Position numbers and translations under genes: made by a program. This document shows positions 56,654 to 64,000 of a DNA stretch of 64,000 nt, in pieces (the stretch's first letter is position 1; every line of letters begins with the position of its first letter). The stretch covers positions 186,001 to 250,000 of the forward strand of contig WYCU01000004.1 in NCBI GenBank assembly GCA_016617495.1, in the 5' to 3' direction. The notes below the pieces were generated by a model. That model was not told the origin of the DNA. It did no database searches and worked only from the letters and a program-made list of their open reading frames with translations. The stretch comes from Azonexaceae bacterium s22 (GTDB lineage: Bacteria; Pseudomonadota; Gammaproteobacteria; Burkholderiales; Rhodocyclaceae).

Positions 56654-57613
56654 ATGACTCAGGAAAACATCAAGGCCATTCTTGCCATAGCCATTCACGC
56701 CGCTTTTGCCGACAGCAACAAGGATGATCGCGAACGGGAGGAAATTCGGCGTATCGCGGAATCCCTGGCCGAACAGACGGCGGCGCCGGATCTCGCCCGT
56801 CTGTATCAGGACGTGCTGCTCAAGCGCCTGACGCTGGCGTCGGCCACCGCCATACTGGCCGACGCCAGCCAGCGCCAGCTGGCTTATGAAATGGCCTTGT
56901 GCGTGTGCGAATCCGATGGCCGTCTGATTGACAGCGAGCGGCATTTTCTCGACGAACTGAAACGCCTGCTGGCATTGACGGCGAGCGAAACCGACCTGAT
57001 CGAAGGCGAGGCAGACCTGCTTGCCGATCAAGCGAGCGCAGTCATTCCGCTCGCCCCTGCGGCTGGCGCCGCAGCGGTCGCTGCGTCACCAGCCCTGGCG
57101 AGCGATGCCGAACTGGACAAATCCATCCTCAACTACGCGCTGCTCAACGGCGCACTCGAACTGCTGCCTCAGTCCTGGGCGTCGATGGCGATCATTCCCT
57201 TGCAGATCAAGATGGTCTATGGCATCGGCAAGTCGCATGGCGTCGAACTTGATCAGGGGCATATCAAGGAATTCATCGCCGCCGCCGGTGTCGGGATGAC
57301 CTCGCAGTATCTCGAACAGATGGGCCGCAAACTGCTGGGTGGCCTGATCGGCAAGGCCGCCGGCAAGACGGCGGGCAAGTTCGGCGGGGTTGCGGTCGGC
57401 ATGGCGTTCTCCTTTGCCACCACCTATGCCCTGGGACAGGTCGCCAAACGCTACTACGCTGGCGGCCGCACCATGAATACGGCCATGTTGCGCGACGCCT
57501 TCCAGAATCTGCTGGGCCCGGCCAAACAGATGCAGACCCGGTACCTGCCGCAAATCCAGCAGAAAGCGGCAACGCTGGATGCGGCGCAGGTGATGTCGAT
57601 GATGCGCGCCTGA
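56654..57613 (+). CDS. TerB-like/DUF697-like fusion protein
   Basis: 319 residues from the ATG at 56654, 4 bp after the ATPase stop. The N-terminal ~115 residues (AIAIHAAFADSNKDDREREEIRRIAESL and VCESDGRLIDSERHFLDELKRLL) show a two-fold TerB-like acidic helical repeat with DSN/DGR metal-site-like loops. An Ala/Pro-rich linker (~135-150) leads to a C-terminal domain similar to DUF697 (YcjF-type), with hydrophobic glycine-rich helices (GGLIGKAAGKTAGKFGG) that may contact the membrane. Probable ion-binding or membrane-associated partner of the ATPase. Confidence 0.65.
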   Translation: MTQENIKAILAIAIHAAFADSNKDDREREEIRRIAESLAEQTAAPDLARLYQDVLLKRLTLASATAILADASQRQLAYEMALCVCESDGRLIDSERHFLDELKRLLALTASETDLIEGEADLLADQASAVIPLAPAAGAAAVAASPALASDAELDKSILNYALLNGALELLPQSWASMAIIPLQIKMVYGIGKSHGVELDQGHIKEFIAAAGVGMTSQYLEQMGRKLLGGLIGKAAGKTAGKFGGVAVGMAFSFATTYALGQVAKRYYAGGRTMNTAMLRDAFQNLLGPAKQMQTRYLPQIQQKAATLDAAQVMSMMRA

Positions 57614-57651
57614 GCGGATTTTCCCAGGCTCGCTCAAAGGAGATACGAGAC

Positions 57652-59334
57652 ATGATTGCTGAGCATTTTCCGCACAAAGCCAAAGACATTCCATACGAGT
57701 CATTGTTTCAGGCCGCCAACGACATCATGCTGCTGGCCGACGCGAACAACACCATCGTTGAAGCCGACGAATGTGCCGTCAATACCTACGGCTGGCCGCG
57801 CCAGGAACTGCTTGGGAGGCCAATCGACAGTCTGCGCTCGCCGCGCGGGCGCTTTGATTTTCCGGTGGACATGGAAAATCTGCGCCTTCGTGGCCAGCAG
57901 TTTTTCGAGACCGAGCATCAAACCGCCGACGGCCGCCGCTTTCCCGTCGAAGTCAGCGCATCCCTGATTGACGATACGCGCGGGGGGCTCCTGCTCAAAA
58001 TTGTGCGCGACATCAGTGAGCGCAAGGCATTTGAGGCGCAAATCCATGAACTGGCCTATTTTGATCCGGTGACCCGGCTTGCCAATCGCCAGCTTTTTGT
58101 CGACCGTCTGACGCAGGCGATAGCCTTGTCACGTCGCGACGGCTTGCCGCTGACCTTGTTACTGATCGGCTTTCCAGATTTACGGCGCTATGCCTTTCTT
58201 GAGGAAGGGGCAAAAAACCTCGCTAAGGAAGCGGCCAAACGCCTTCTGGATAGCATCCGCGCCGAGGATTCCGTGGGCCGTATCAGCGATGGTGAGTTCG
58301 CCCTGCTCCTGCACGCCGACGCTCGTGGTGCTGAACGGGTTGCCACACAGATTCTGGCGCGCTTCGCTGACCCCTTCCCGTTTGGCGACAAGGAAGTGAT
58401 CGTCGAGTGCGACATCGGCATTGCCTGTTATCCGGACGATGGTCGGAGCTCCGAGGATCTGCTGAGCGCCGCCCTTGTCGCCTTGCTGCCAGCCCTGTCC
58501 GAAAAGGGCAGTACCTACAATTTTCACACGCCCTGCCTGGGCCGTTCCGCTCACCGACGCCTTGAAATCGAAACGCATCTGCGGCGCGCCCTGACGCAAG
58601 GCGAACTGTTCTTGCACTATCAGCCGCAAATCGACGTCGTTACCGGCCGCATGGTTTCTGTCGAAGCGTTGATGCGCTGGCAACACCCTGTCTGGGGTTG
58701 GGTGTCGCCGGCTGAATTCATTCCGGTTGCCGAGGATTGCGGACTGATCGACTCACTGGGGAACTGGGCGCTGGAAACTGCGCTGGGTGACGCTTCCCTA
58801 TGGCGTGACCAGGGTGTGGATTTGCGGGTGGCAGTCAACCTGTCGGCCATCCAGTTGCGCGACCCCCATCTGCTCGTCCGGATCCGGCGTTGCCTCGACA
58901 GACACGGATTGGCGGCCTCGGCATTGGAGATTGAGGTAACCGAAAGCACGGCCATGCGTGATGTTATCGACGCCCTAACTCATCTGCATGATTTCACCGA
59001 TGCTGGCATTCATCTGGCAATCGATGATTTCGGCACGGGCTATTCATCGCTCGCCAGCCTGAAAAACATTCGTGTCGGGCTACTGAAGCTTGATGCATCT
59101 TTTGTCAGCGGCTTGCCGGAAGATGCCGAGAATGCCGCCATTGCCGCGGCCATCATCCGCATGGCCGACGCCCTGGGAGCACGTACCCTGGCTGAAGGCG
59201 TCGAGACCCGGGAACAATTCGACTGGCTTCGGGCGCAAGGCTGCCATCTGGCCCAAGGCTGGCTGTTCGCCCGGGCCCTGCCGGCGGTAGAAATCCCGGC
59301 ACTGTTCCACCGCAACTTTTTAACTTCCCTGTAG
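57652..59334 (+). CDS. PAS-(degenerate GGDEF)-EAL cyclic-di-GMP phosphodiesterase
   Basis: 560 residues. PAS domain (~12-125: LFQAANDIMLLADANNTIVEADECAV, with a PAC-like IVRDISERK), GGDEF domain (~135-300) and EAL domain (~305-555). The GGDEF signature is changed to RISDGEF, so cyclase activity is unlikely. The EAL domain keeps VSVEALMRW, the metal site DDFGTGYSSL and KLDASF, so it should hydrolyse cyclic-di-GMP. The PAS domain may sense redox or a small ligand. No membrane segment. Confidence 0.88.
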   Translation: MIAEHFPHKAKDIPYESLFQAANDIMLLADANNTIVEADECAVNTYGWPRQELLGRPIDSLRSPRGRFDFPVDMENLRLRGQQFFETEHQTADGRRFPVEVSASLIDDTRGGLLLKIVRDISERKAFEAQIHELAYFDPVTRLANRQLFVDRLTQAIALSRRDGLPLTLLLIGFPDLRRYAFLEEGAKNLAKEAAKRLLDSIRAEDSVGRISDGEFALLLHADARGAERVATQILARFADPFPFGDKEVIVECDIGIACYPDDGRSSEDLLSAALVALLPALSEKGSTYNFHTPCLGRSAHRRLEIETHLRRALTQGELFLHYQPQIDVVTGRMVSVEALMRWQHPVWGWVSPAEFIPVAEDCGLIDSLGNWALETALGDASLWRDQGVDLRVAVNLSAIQLRDPHLLVRIRRCLDRHGLAASALEIEVTESTAMRDVIDALTHLHDFTDAGIHLAIDDFGTGYSSLASLKNIRVGLLKLDASFVSGLPEDAENAAIAAAIIRMADALGARTLAEGVETREQFDWLRAQGCHLAQGWLFARALPAVEIPALFHRNFLTSL

Positions 59335-59344
59335 GTTAGTCACC

Positions 59345-60990
59345 ATGTCATTTCACTCCATCAGTGCCCGTCTGGCTGCTTTTACTGTCTTTGCCGGGTT
59401 GTTGCTCGTCACCATTGCAGCCGTTGGTCTGCTGGGCGGAAAAAGGCTGTCGATGCGCTTAATTCAGTTTATGAGGATCGAACCGTACCGCTGGTTAGCA
59501 TCTTTCGCATCGCCGAACTGCGCGCCGCCAACGAGAAGGAAATCCTGCTGATCCTGCAGCGCGACCCCCGTTCCCCCTTGTCCGGCGCGCACGGCCAGCC
59601 ATTGAGTGAGCATTTCGCCAATTTCGAACGCCGTAGCGCCGAGATCAACGCGCTCTGGAACAAATATATGGCAACCAACCTGAGCGAGGAGGAAAAGCGC
59701 CTTGCAACCGATTTCGCCAGCAAGCGCTCGGCGTGGATTAGCCGGGCGCGCCCCCTGTTTGAGCGCATCAAGGCGGAAGATTACGCGCCGGAAGTGTCCC
59801 GGGCATTGCTCGCCACCACCCTGGATGAAGGCAAGGCGGTCAGAGATGCGCTTGATGTTTTGGCGGCATATCAGGCAAATTCGGCAAAAGTAGTCTTCGA
59901 GGAGGAACAAAGCGCTTTCCGTGCCGATCTGATCTTGTTGGCGATAGTGGGGCTGGGTGGCCTTCTCGGCCTCGGGGTCTACGCCTGGTGGCTGGCGCGC
60001 ACGATCACCCATCCCATCAACCAAGCGGTGAGCGTGGCTGAGGCGATCGCCAACGGTGAGCTCAACCGTCCGGTTCCCACCGGTGGACGTGATGAAGCCG
60101 GGCGCTTGCTGGCTGCATTCGCGCTGATGCAGGACAGTCTGCGCACCATGGTCAGTGCCTCGCAGCGCAGCGCCGACGATCTGGCCTGCGCGGCCATTGA
60201 AATGTCTACTGCCGCCCAGGCTTCGGCCGCGGCCACCACCGCACAAAGCGAAGCCGCCTCGGGGATGGCTGCCGCCGTCGAGGAAATGTCGGTTTCCATC
60301 GATCAGGTGCGCGATCATGCCCGCGAGGCCCGTCATGTGGCAGCCAGTGCCGGCGAGGCCTCACGCACCGGTGGCGCGGTGGTGCATTCGACCAGCAACG
60401 AAATGCGACAGGTGGCAACGGCGGTCAACGACGCGGCGCATTCGATTCGCGAACTGGAAAATTACTCCCGGGAAATTTCGGCCATCGTTGATGTGATCCG
60501 TGATGTTGCCGATCAGACCAATCTGTTGGCGCTGAATGCCGCCATCGAGGCGGCTCGGGCTGGTGAGCAGGGACGTGGTTTTGCCGTCGTTGCCGACGAG
60601 GTGAGAAAACTCGCCGAACGCACCTCGAAATCGACCCAGTCGATCGCCAGCGTCATCGAAAAGGTGCAGTCCGGTGCCCGCCACGCGGCACAGGAAATGG
60701 AAAGTGGCGTCAATCGCGTCGGCACCGGGGTGGATCTCGCGCAACAGGCAGGAGATTCGATCATCGGCATTCAGGACGGTGCAAACCGGGTGGCAACGAC
60801 CGTCGACGATATTGGCAGTGCCCTCGACGAACAGTCGGTGGCCGCCCAGGAAATTGCCCAGGGCGTTGAACGGATCGCCCACATGGCCGAGGAGAACAGC
60901 GTTCGTGCCCGGCAAACCTCAGTCGCTGCCGAGCGACTCAAATCGCTGGCCAGCGATTTGAAGGGTTCCGTCGCCCGTTTTCGTGTCTGA
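59345..60990 (+). pseudogene. Methyl-accepting chemotaxis protein with a frameshift near 59440
   Basis: The reading frame begins [21 protein letters not shown] (first transmembrane helix) but a 1-nt loss after the AAAAA run at ~59440-59445 shifts it; restoring one A gives [29 protein letters not shown], joining the downstream frame that is open from 59452 to 60990. Downstream lie a four-helix ligand-binding domain, the second membrane helix (~[10 protein letters not shown]), a HAMP domain and the full signalling hairpin ([38 protein letters not shown]). No CheR-binding pentapeptide at the end. Either a pseudogene, a phase-variable gene or a sequencing error. Confidence 0.85.
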
Positions 60991-61044
60991 GCCACTGAGA
61001 CGCCGACAAGGATTATCCAGACGATCGTTCAAGGGAGATTGAAG

Positions 61045-61929
61045 ATGAAAGCCAGCCAATCGATTCTCGTGGCCACCGATTTCTCGGCGCCAGCCACTCT
61101 CGCTGTCGAACGTGCTGCCCGGCTGGCGAGGGAATGGCAGTGCCCGCTCAATCTCCTGCATGTCTTCAACCCATTCGCCTGGGAACATGCAGGACATCTG
61201 CTGCCGGACCTGCTCATTCGACACAACCCGAAGGTGCGCAGCGAGACGATGCTGAACCGACTTGCCGACGACATGGCCGTCCGCAACGCATTGTCACGAG
61301 TCGGCCGCCAGCTGGTGGTCGGGCGTGCCTCTGCCGTCATCGCCGATCACGCCGTCGTTAGTGGCGCCAGTCTGATCGTCATTGGCATTCGTGGCGAGGG
61401 CATCGTTCACGAACTGGCCCTGGGCGGCACCGCCGTCAAGGTGTTGCGCCGCAGCCCGTGCCCGGTGCTGGTGGTTCGCCAGAAACCCGTTCCGCCGTAC
61501 CGGCGGATCGCCATCGCGACGGATTTTTCGGCAACGGCGACGCGGGCGCTGCGTGCCGCCCTGGCGATATTTCCGGAAGCACAACACATCGCGATTCATG
61601 CCAGTCGTGCGCCGTACGAGGGGCGGATGCGTCTGGCCGGTGCCTCGCCCGAGGATGTCGAGCGTTACCGCAGCGATGAACTGGCCGCAGCCGGACAGGA
61701 CATGGACGCCTATCTGGCGGATGCGGACTATGAAGCTGCCGGTGGAATATCCCGCGTCATTGGTCACGGCTACCCGGCGGCTGTGCTGCTCGACGAATTG
61801 CGCCGAGCCCCCTGCGATCTGCTGGTGCTCGGCCGGCACGGTCAATCGGTGCTCGATGAGCAACTGCTCGGCAGCATCACCCTGAATCTCCTGCACCACG
61901 CGCCGTGCGACGTGCTGCTGGTTCCTTGA
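61045..61929 (+). CDS. Tandem universal stress protein (UspA domains)
   Basis: 294 residues with two UspA domains (~1-150 and ~155-294). In the first, the nucleotide motif is GIRGEGIVHELALGG, with GG in place of the usual GS. The second has GRHGQSVLDEQLLGS, the intact G-2X-G-9X-GS ATP-binding motif. So only the second domain may bind ATP well. The ATG at 61045 has GGGAGA upstream; a TTG at 61039 is possible. Universal stress proteins promote survival under energy limitation. It is followed after 16 bp by a CBS-pair gene. Confidence 0.88.
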   Translation: MKASQSILVATDFSAPATLAVERAARLAREWQCPLNLLHVFNPFAWEHAGHLLPDLLIRHNPKVRSETMLNRLADDMAVRNALSRVGRQLVVGRASAVIADHAVVSGASLIVIGIRGEGIVHELALGGTAVKVLRRSPCPVLVVRQKPVPPYRRIAIATDFSATATRALRAALAIFPEAQHIAIHASRAPYEGRMRLAGASPEDVERYRSDELAAAGQDMDAYLADADYEAAGGISRVIGHGYPAAVLLDELRRAPCDLLVLGRHGQSVLDEQLLGSITLNLLHHAPCDVLLVP

Positions 61930-61945
61930 TATTCGGGAGAGCGGA

Positions 61946-62569
61946 ATGTTTTCCATCTACGGCATGACAGGCCAGGTATTCAGCGGCACGCTGGAGGCGA
62001 TGAACCGTGTCTATCCGCTGGCGCGAGCCCGCAATACCCGAGGCGTAGCCCAGGAGGGCGATGAAATAGGTGTCGAGAACATGGCGACGCCATTGCAACG
62101 GGAGGCCGTCCGTGCCTATCGGAGAATGCTGCCCGACGACCTGGAGCGTGGTCCGCTGATTCATGCGGCCCAGATCATGAGCCATCCGGTCACGGTGCTC
62201 AACCAAAAAAACGCGGTTGCCGACGCTTGGCGCGTCTTCCAGCGTTGTGGAATCCACCAGGCACCGGTTCTGGACGACGCGCACCGGCTGATCGGGATGG
62301 TCAATGAGCGGGACTTGCTGACCGTCATCGATATCGACGGTGAACATGTTCTCGAAAATCTGCAACGGCGGGTGAGTGATGTCATGACCTCGCCGGTCGT
62401 GGCTTCCGTACCCGTGACCGACATTCGACGCATCGCTGCGGCGATGCTCGAAGGTGGCTTGAGTGCCGTTCCCATCGTCAATGAAAGCGAAATCATTGTC
62501 GGCATCGTTTCCCGTACCGATGTCTTGCGCGCGGTCATGACCGATCCGCCCCTCAGTCTGTGGCGTTGA
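61946..62569 (+). CDS. CBS-pair domain protein
   Basis: 207 residues. Residues ~1-75 are a unique N-terminal region (MTGQVFSGTLEAMNRVYPL). Two CBS domains follow (~80-135: IMSHPVTVLNQKNAVADAWRVF; ~145-205: VMTSPVVASVPVTDIRRIAAAM and VPIVNESEIIVGIVSRTDVLRAV). CBS pairs bind adenosine nucleotides and report the energy charge. Its partner, which the CBS pair would regulate, may be the ATPase or the universal stress protein encoded upstream. Confidence 0.88.
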   Translation: MFSIYGMTGQVFSGTLEAMNRVYPLARARNTRGVAQEGDEIGVENMATPLQREAVRAYRRMLPDDLERGPLIHAAQIMSHPVTVLNQKNAVADAWRVFQRCGIHQAPVLDDAHRLIGMVNERDLLTVIDIDGEHVLENLQRRVSDVMTSPVVASVPVTDIRRIAAAMLEGGLSAVPIVNESEIIVGIVSRTDVLRAVMTDPPLSLWR

Positions 62570-62716
62570 AATACACCGGACGATTAGGACCCCCCTCATG
62601 GCGCCCCGCATTGTTCGCTATTTGACGAGCTATCGGTAAGTACACTTCGCGTTTATTCAGGATGCTATCGGACTTATCCTTGTCTCGAATGTCAATGAAT
62701 CGAGAGAGGAATGATC

Positions 62717-63139
62717 ATGATGACCCTGCAAGCCCGTGAATGGACGAAAGGCGCCCATCGGTTGCGTCACTATCCGGCCGACAGTACCCGCGCCAGGGCG
62801 CGCCTTGCCGTGTTGGCCATCATCGCCGGCGGCAACACCGACATCCGTACGTTCGACGCCCTGGAGCAACACGGTGAATTCCGCACGCTCGACCTCGAGC
62901 GCGAAGATTTCTTGCGCGCCCTGTTTGACCTGTGCTGCGATCTCCTTCGGACATCGGAGGGGAGGAATGGCAGAATATTTCCCGAAACACTTGATGCCCT
63001 GATGGATGAAATCCACAGCCAGCATGCGCGGCGCACCTTGTGCTGTCTCATGATCGAAAACATGCGGGCTGATCATGGCAGTGCCTTGGCCGGAAAACTC
63101 CGCCTCGGCGATGCCAGCCAGGATTGGCCTGCGCGTTAG
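62717..63139 (+). CDS. Small TerB-like protein
   Basis: 140 residues from the ATG at 62717, which has GAGAGGA at proper spacing; two further ATGs (62711, 62720) flank it. All-helical, with the TerB-like acidic repeat pattern (VLAIIAGGNTDIRTFDALEQ, LDLEREDFLRALFDLCCDLL) but weak similarity overall. It lies 147 bp after the CBS gene with possibly its own promoter. Function unknown; assignment to the TerB fold is an inference. Confidence 0.5.
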   Translation: MMTLQAREWTKGAHRLRHYPADSTRARARLAVLAIIAGGNTDIRTFDALEQHGEFRTLDLEREDFLRALFDLCCDLLRTSEGRNGRIFPETLDALMDEIHSQHARRTLCCLMIENMRADHGSALAGKLRLGDASQDWPAR

Positions 63140-63185
63140 GCACAGGGGTTTTACGAGATGTTCATCACACCATCGGAGATTCACC

Positions 63186-64000
63186 ATGAATCCTGAATCC
63201 TTGCACGTATTGATTGCCTTCGATGGTTCGCCTTCCTCAATGGCTGCGGCTCGCAGCTGGTCGACATGGAGTTCCGCCCAGATTGCGCTCACAGCAACCT
63301 TGCTCACGGTTACTGACGGGGCCATGGAGAAAGAGGGAATTGCTCCTGTCTGTCACCCGCTGGCTGACGCGGTGAGTACCGCTCAGGAATGGTTTGCGCG
63401 CAGCGGGGTGAAAATGGAATACGTTGTCGTGGATGGCGGAACCCCGGCGACGAGGATCATCAACGAAGCCCAACATCGTCAGGCCGACCTGATCGCGATG
63501 GGAACTCGCGGCCTGTCACCGCTGCGCGGATTGCTGCTCGGGTCCATTGCGGCCGAAGTTGCCAGAGGCAGTCCGATCCCCATCTGGCTGATGGGGCCGC
63601 ATGCGGCGATACCGGCCACACTCGGCCGGCGTCTCCGGCTACTGATCGCCGTTGATGGGTCGGCACATGCTGCCCATGCGGCAGCCTGGGCGGGGCGCAT
63701 GGCGGCGCGTCTGGGCGAAGCATCGCTCGAACTGTTCAGCGTGCAGCCTGCCTTCTCTCCTTTCGAGGGCATGCTCGATGCCGCAGCAGGTGATTTTCGT
63801 CACTGGGGCCTGGGCGTTGGCGAAGCCGCCATCGCCGCCGCTCGGCATGCCATGGGGGATGTCGGCCATCAGGCGACTGGCGCCGTGGCAACCGGAGACG
63901 CGGTTTCCATGATCCTGGCGCAGGCTGAAGAGAGCGGAGCCGATGTCATCGTTGTCGCACCGCAAGGCGTCAACGCGCTGGAGCAGGCAGCCCTTGGCAG
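63186..64000 (+). CDS. Second tandem universal stress protein (3' end outside window)
   Basis: The frame opens at ATG 63186 and stays open to the end of the window (271 residues visible). Residues ~5-140 form a UspA domain (LHVLIAFDGSPSSMAAARSW) with an intact ATP motif GTRGLSPLRGLLLGS. A second domain begins at about 150 (RLRLLIAVDGSAHAAHAAAW). Like the first tandem USP gene at 61045 but not identical. The stop codon is beyond the edge, so its length is unknown. Confidence 0.88.
   Translation, partial: MNPESLHVLIAFDGSPSSMAAARSWSTWSSAQIALTATLLTVTDGAMEKEGIAPVCHPLADAVSTAQEWFARSGVKMEYVVVDGGTPATRIINEAQHRQADLIAMGTRGLSPLRGLLLGSIAAEVARGSPIPIWLMGPHAAIPATLGRRLRLLIAVDGSAHAAHAAAWAGRMAARLGEASLELFSVQPAFSPFEGMLDAAAGDFRHWGLGVGEAAIAAARHAMGDVGHQATGAVATGDAVSMILAQAEESGADVIVVAPQGVNALEQAALG

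Overview
The window is a bacterial chromosome segment, most likely from a betaproteobacterium of the Rhodocyclales (Dechloromonas/Azonexus type). This placement is inferred from protein motifs and gene order; no search was run. Supporting it are lepB-DUF4845-rnc-era-recO-pdxJ-acpS-nagZ, rpoE-rseC-mucD beside nadB, an arginine-type elongation factor P beside its rhamnosyltransferase earP, a DUF177-rpmF-plsX-fabHDG-acpP-fabF operon, and a secreted PHA-depolymerase-like protein. About 48.5 kb is compact core genome and the last 15 kb is accessory.

Region 1 (1-16 kb): the end of an LtaS-type phosphotransferase, a radical SAM protein and a patatin lipoprotein in one operon, parE, an NfsB-type nitroreductase, a PHA-depolymerase-like esterase, a two-gene membrane set (DUF808 plus a zinc-ribbon protein), yjbQ, tRNA-Asn, an AsmA-like protein, an aromatic/aspartate aminotransferase, uvrB and a low-molecular-weight tyrosine phosphatase. 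Region 2 (17-31 kb): rne with a structured leader, rluC, an HAD phosphatase, a small Rieske protein, sppA, an RsmI-like methyltransferase with maf, and the fatty-acid operon. Region 3 (30-43 kb): nadB, the sigma-E operon without rseA or rseB between rpoE and rseC, mucD, a thioredoxin-fold protein, and the lepA-lepB-rnc-era-recO-pdxJ-acpS-nagZ run of mostly overlapping genes. Region 4 (43-48.5 kb): efp-earP, a family-5-like uracil-DNA glycosylase, uvrC, pgsA and a tRNA cluster Gly-Cys-Gly-Leu. The cluster matches the E. coli uvrC-pgsA-glyW-cysT-leuZ order except for a duplicated tRNA-Gly.

Region 5 (48.5-64 kb) looks accessory. It has a KfrA-type plasmid-style coiled-coil DNA-binding protein with repeats at its promoter, and a decayed acyl-AMP ligase/acyltransferase fusion. 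A LysR/NhaR-type regulator heads an operon with psiE and a MscS channel. Diverging from nhaR is a ten-gene, same-strand run: a ribosome-hibernation factor, a membrane-anchored unknown, a P2-type cation ATPase, a TerB/DUF697-like protein, a PAS-(degenerate GGDEF)-EAL protein, a frameshifted chemoreceptor, a tandem universal stress protein, a CBS-pair protein, a TerB-like small protein and a second tandem universal stress protein cut by the window edge. A perfect 8-8-8 bp palindrome lies between the two arms. I infer an NhaR-controlled module linking ion homeostasis, nucleotide sensing and ribosome hibernation; this is the best candidate for an undescribed system here.

No CRISPR array, insertion sequence, prophage or rRNA gene was seen.
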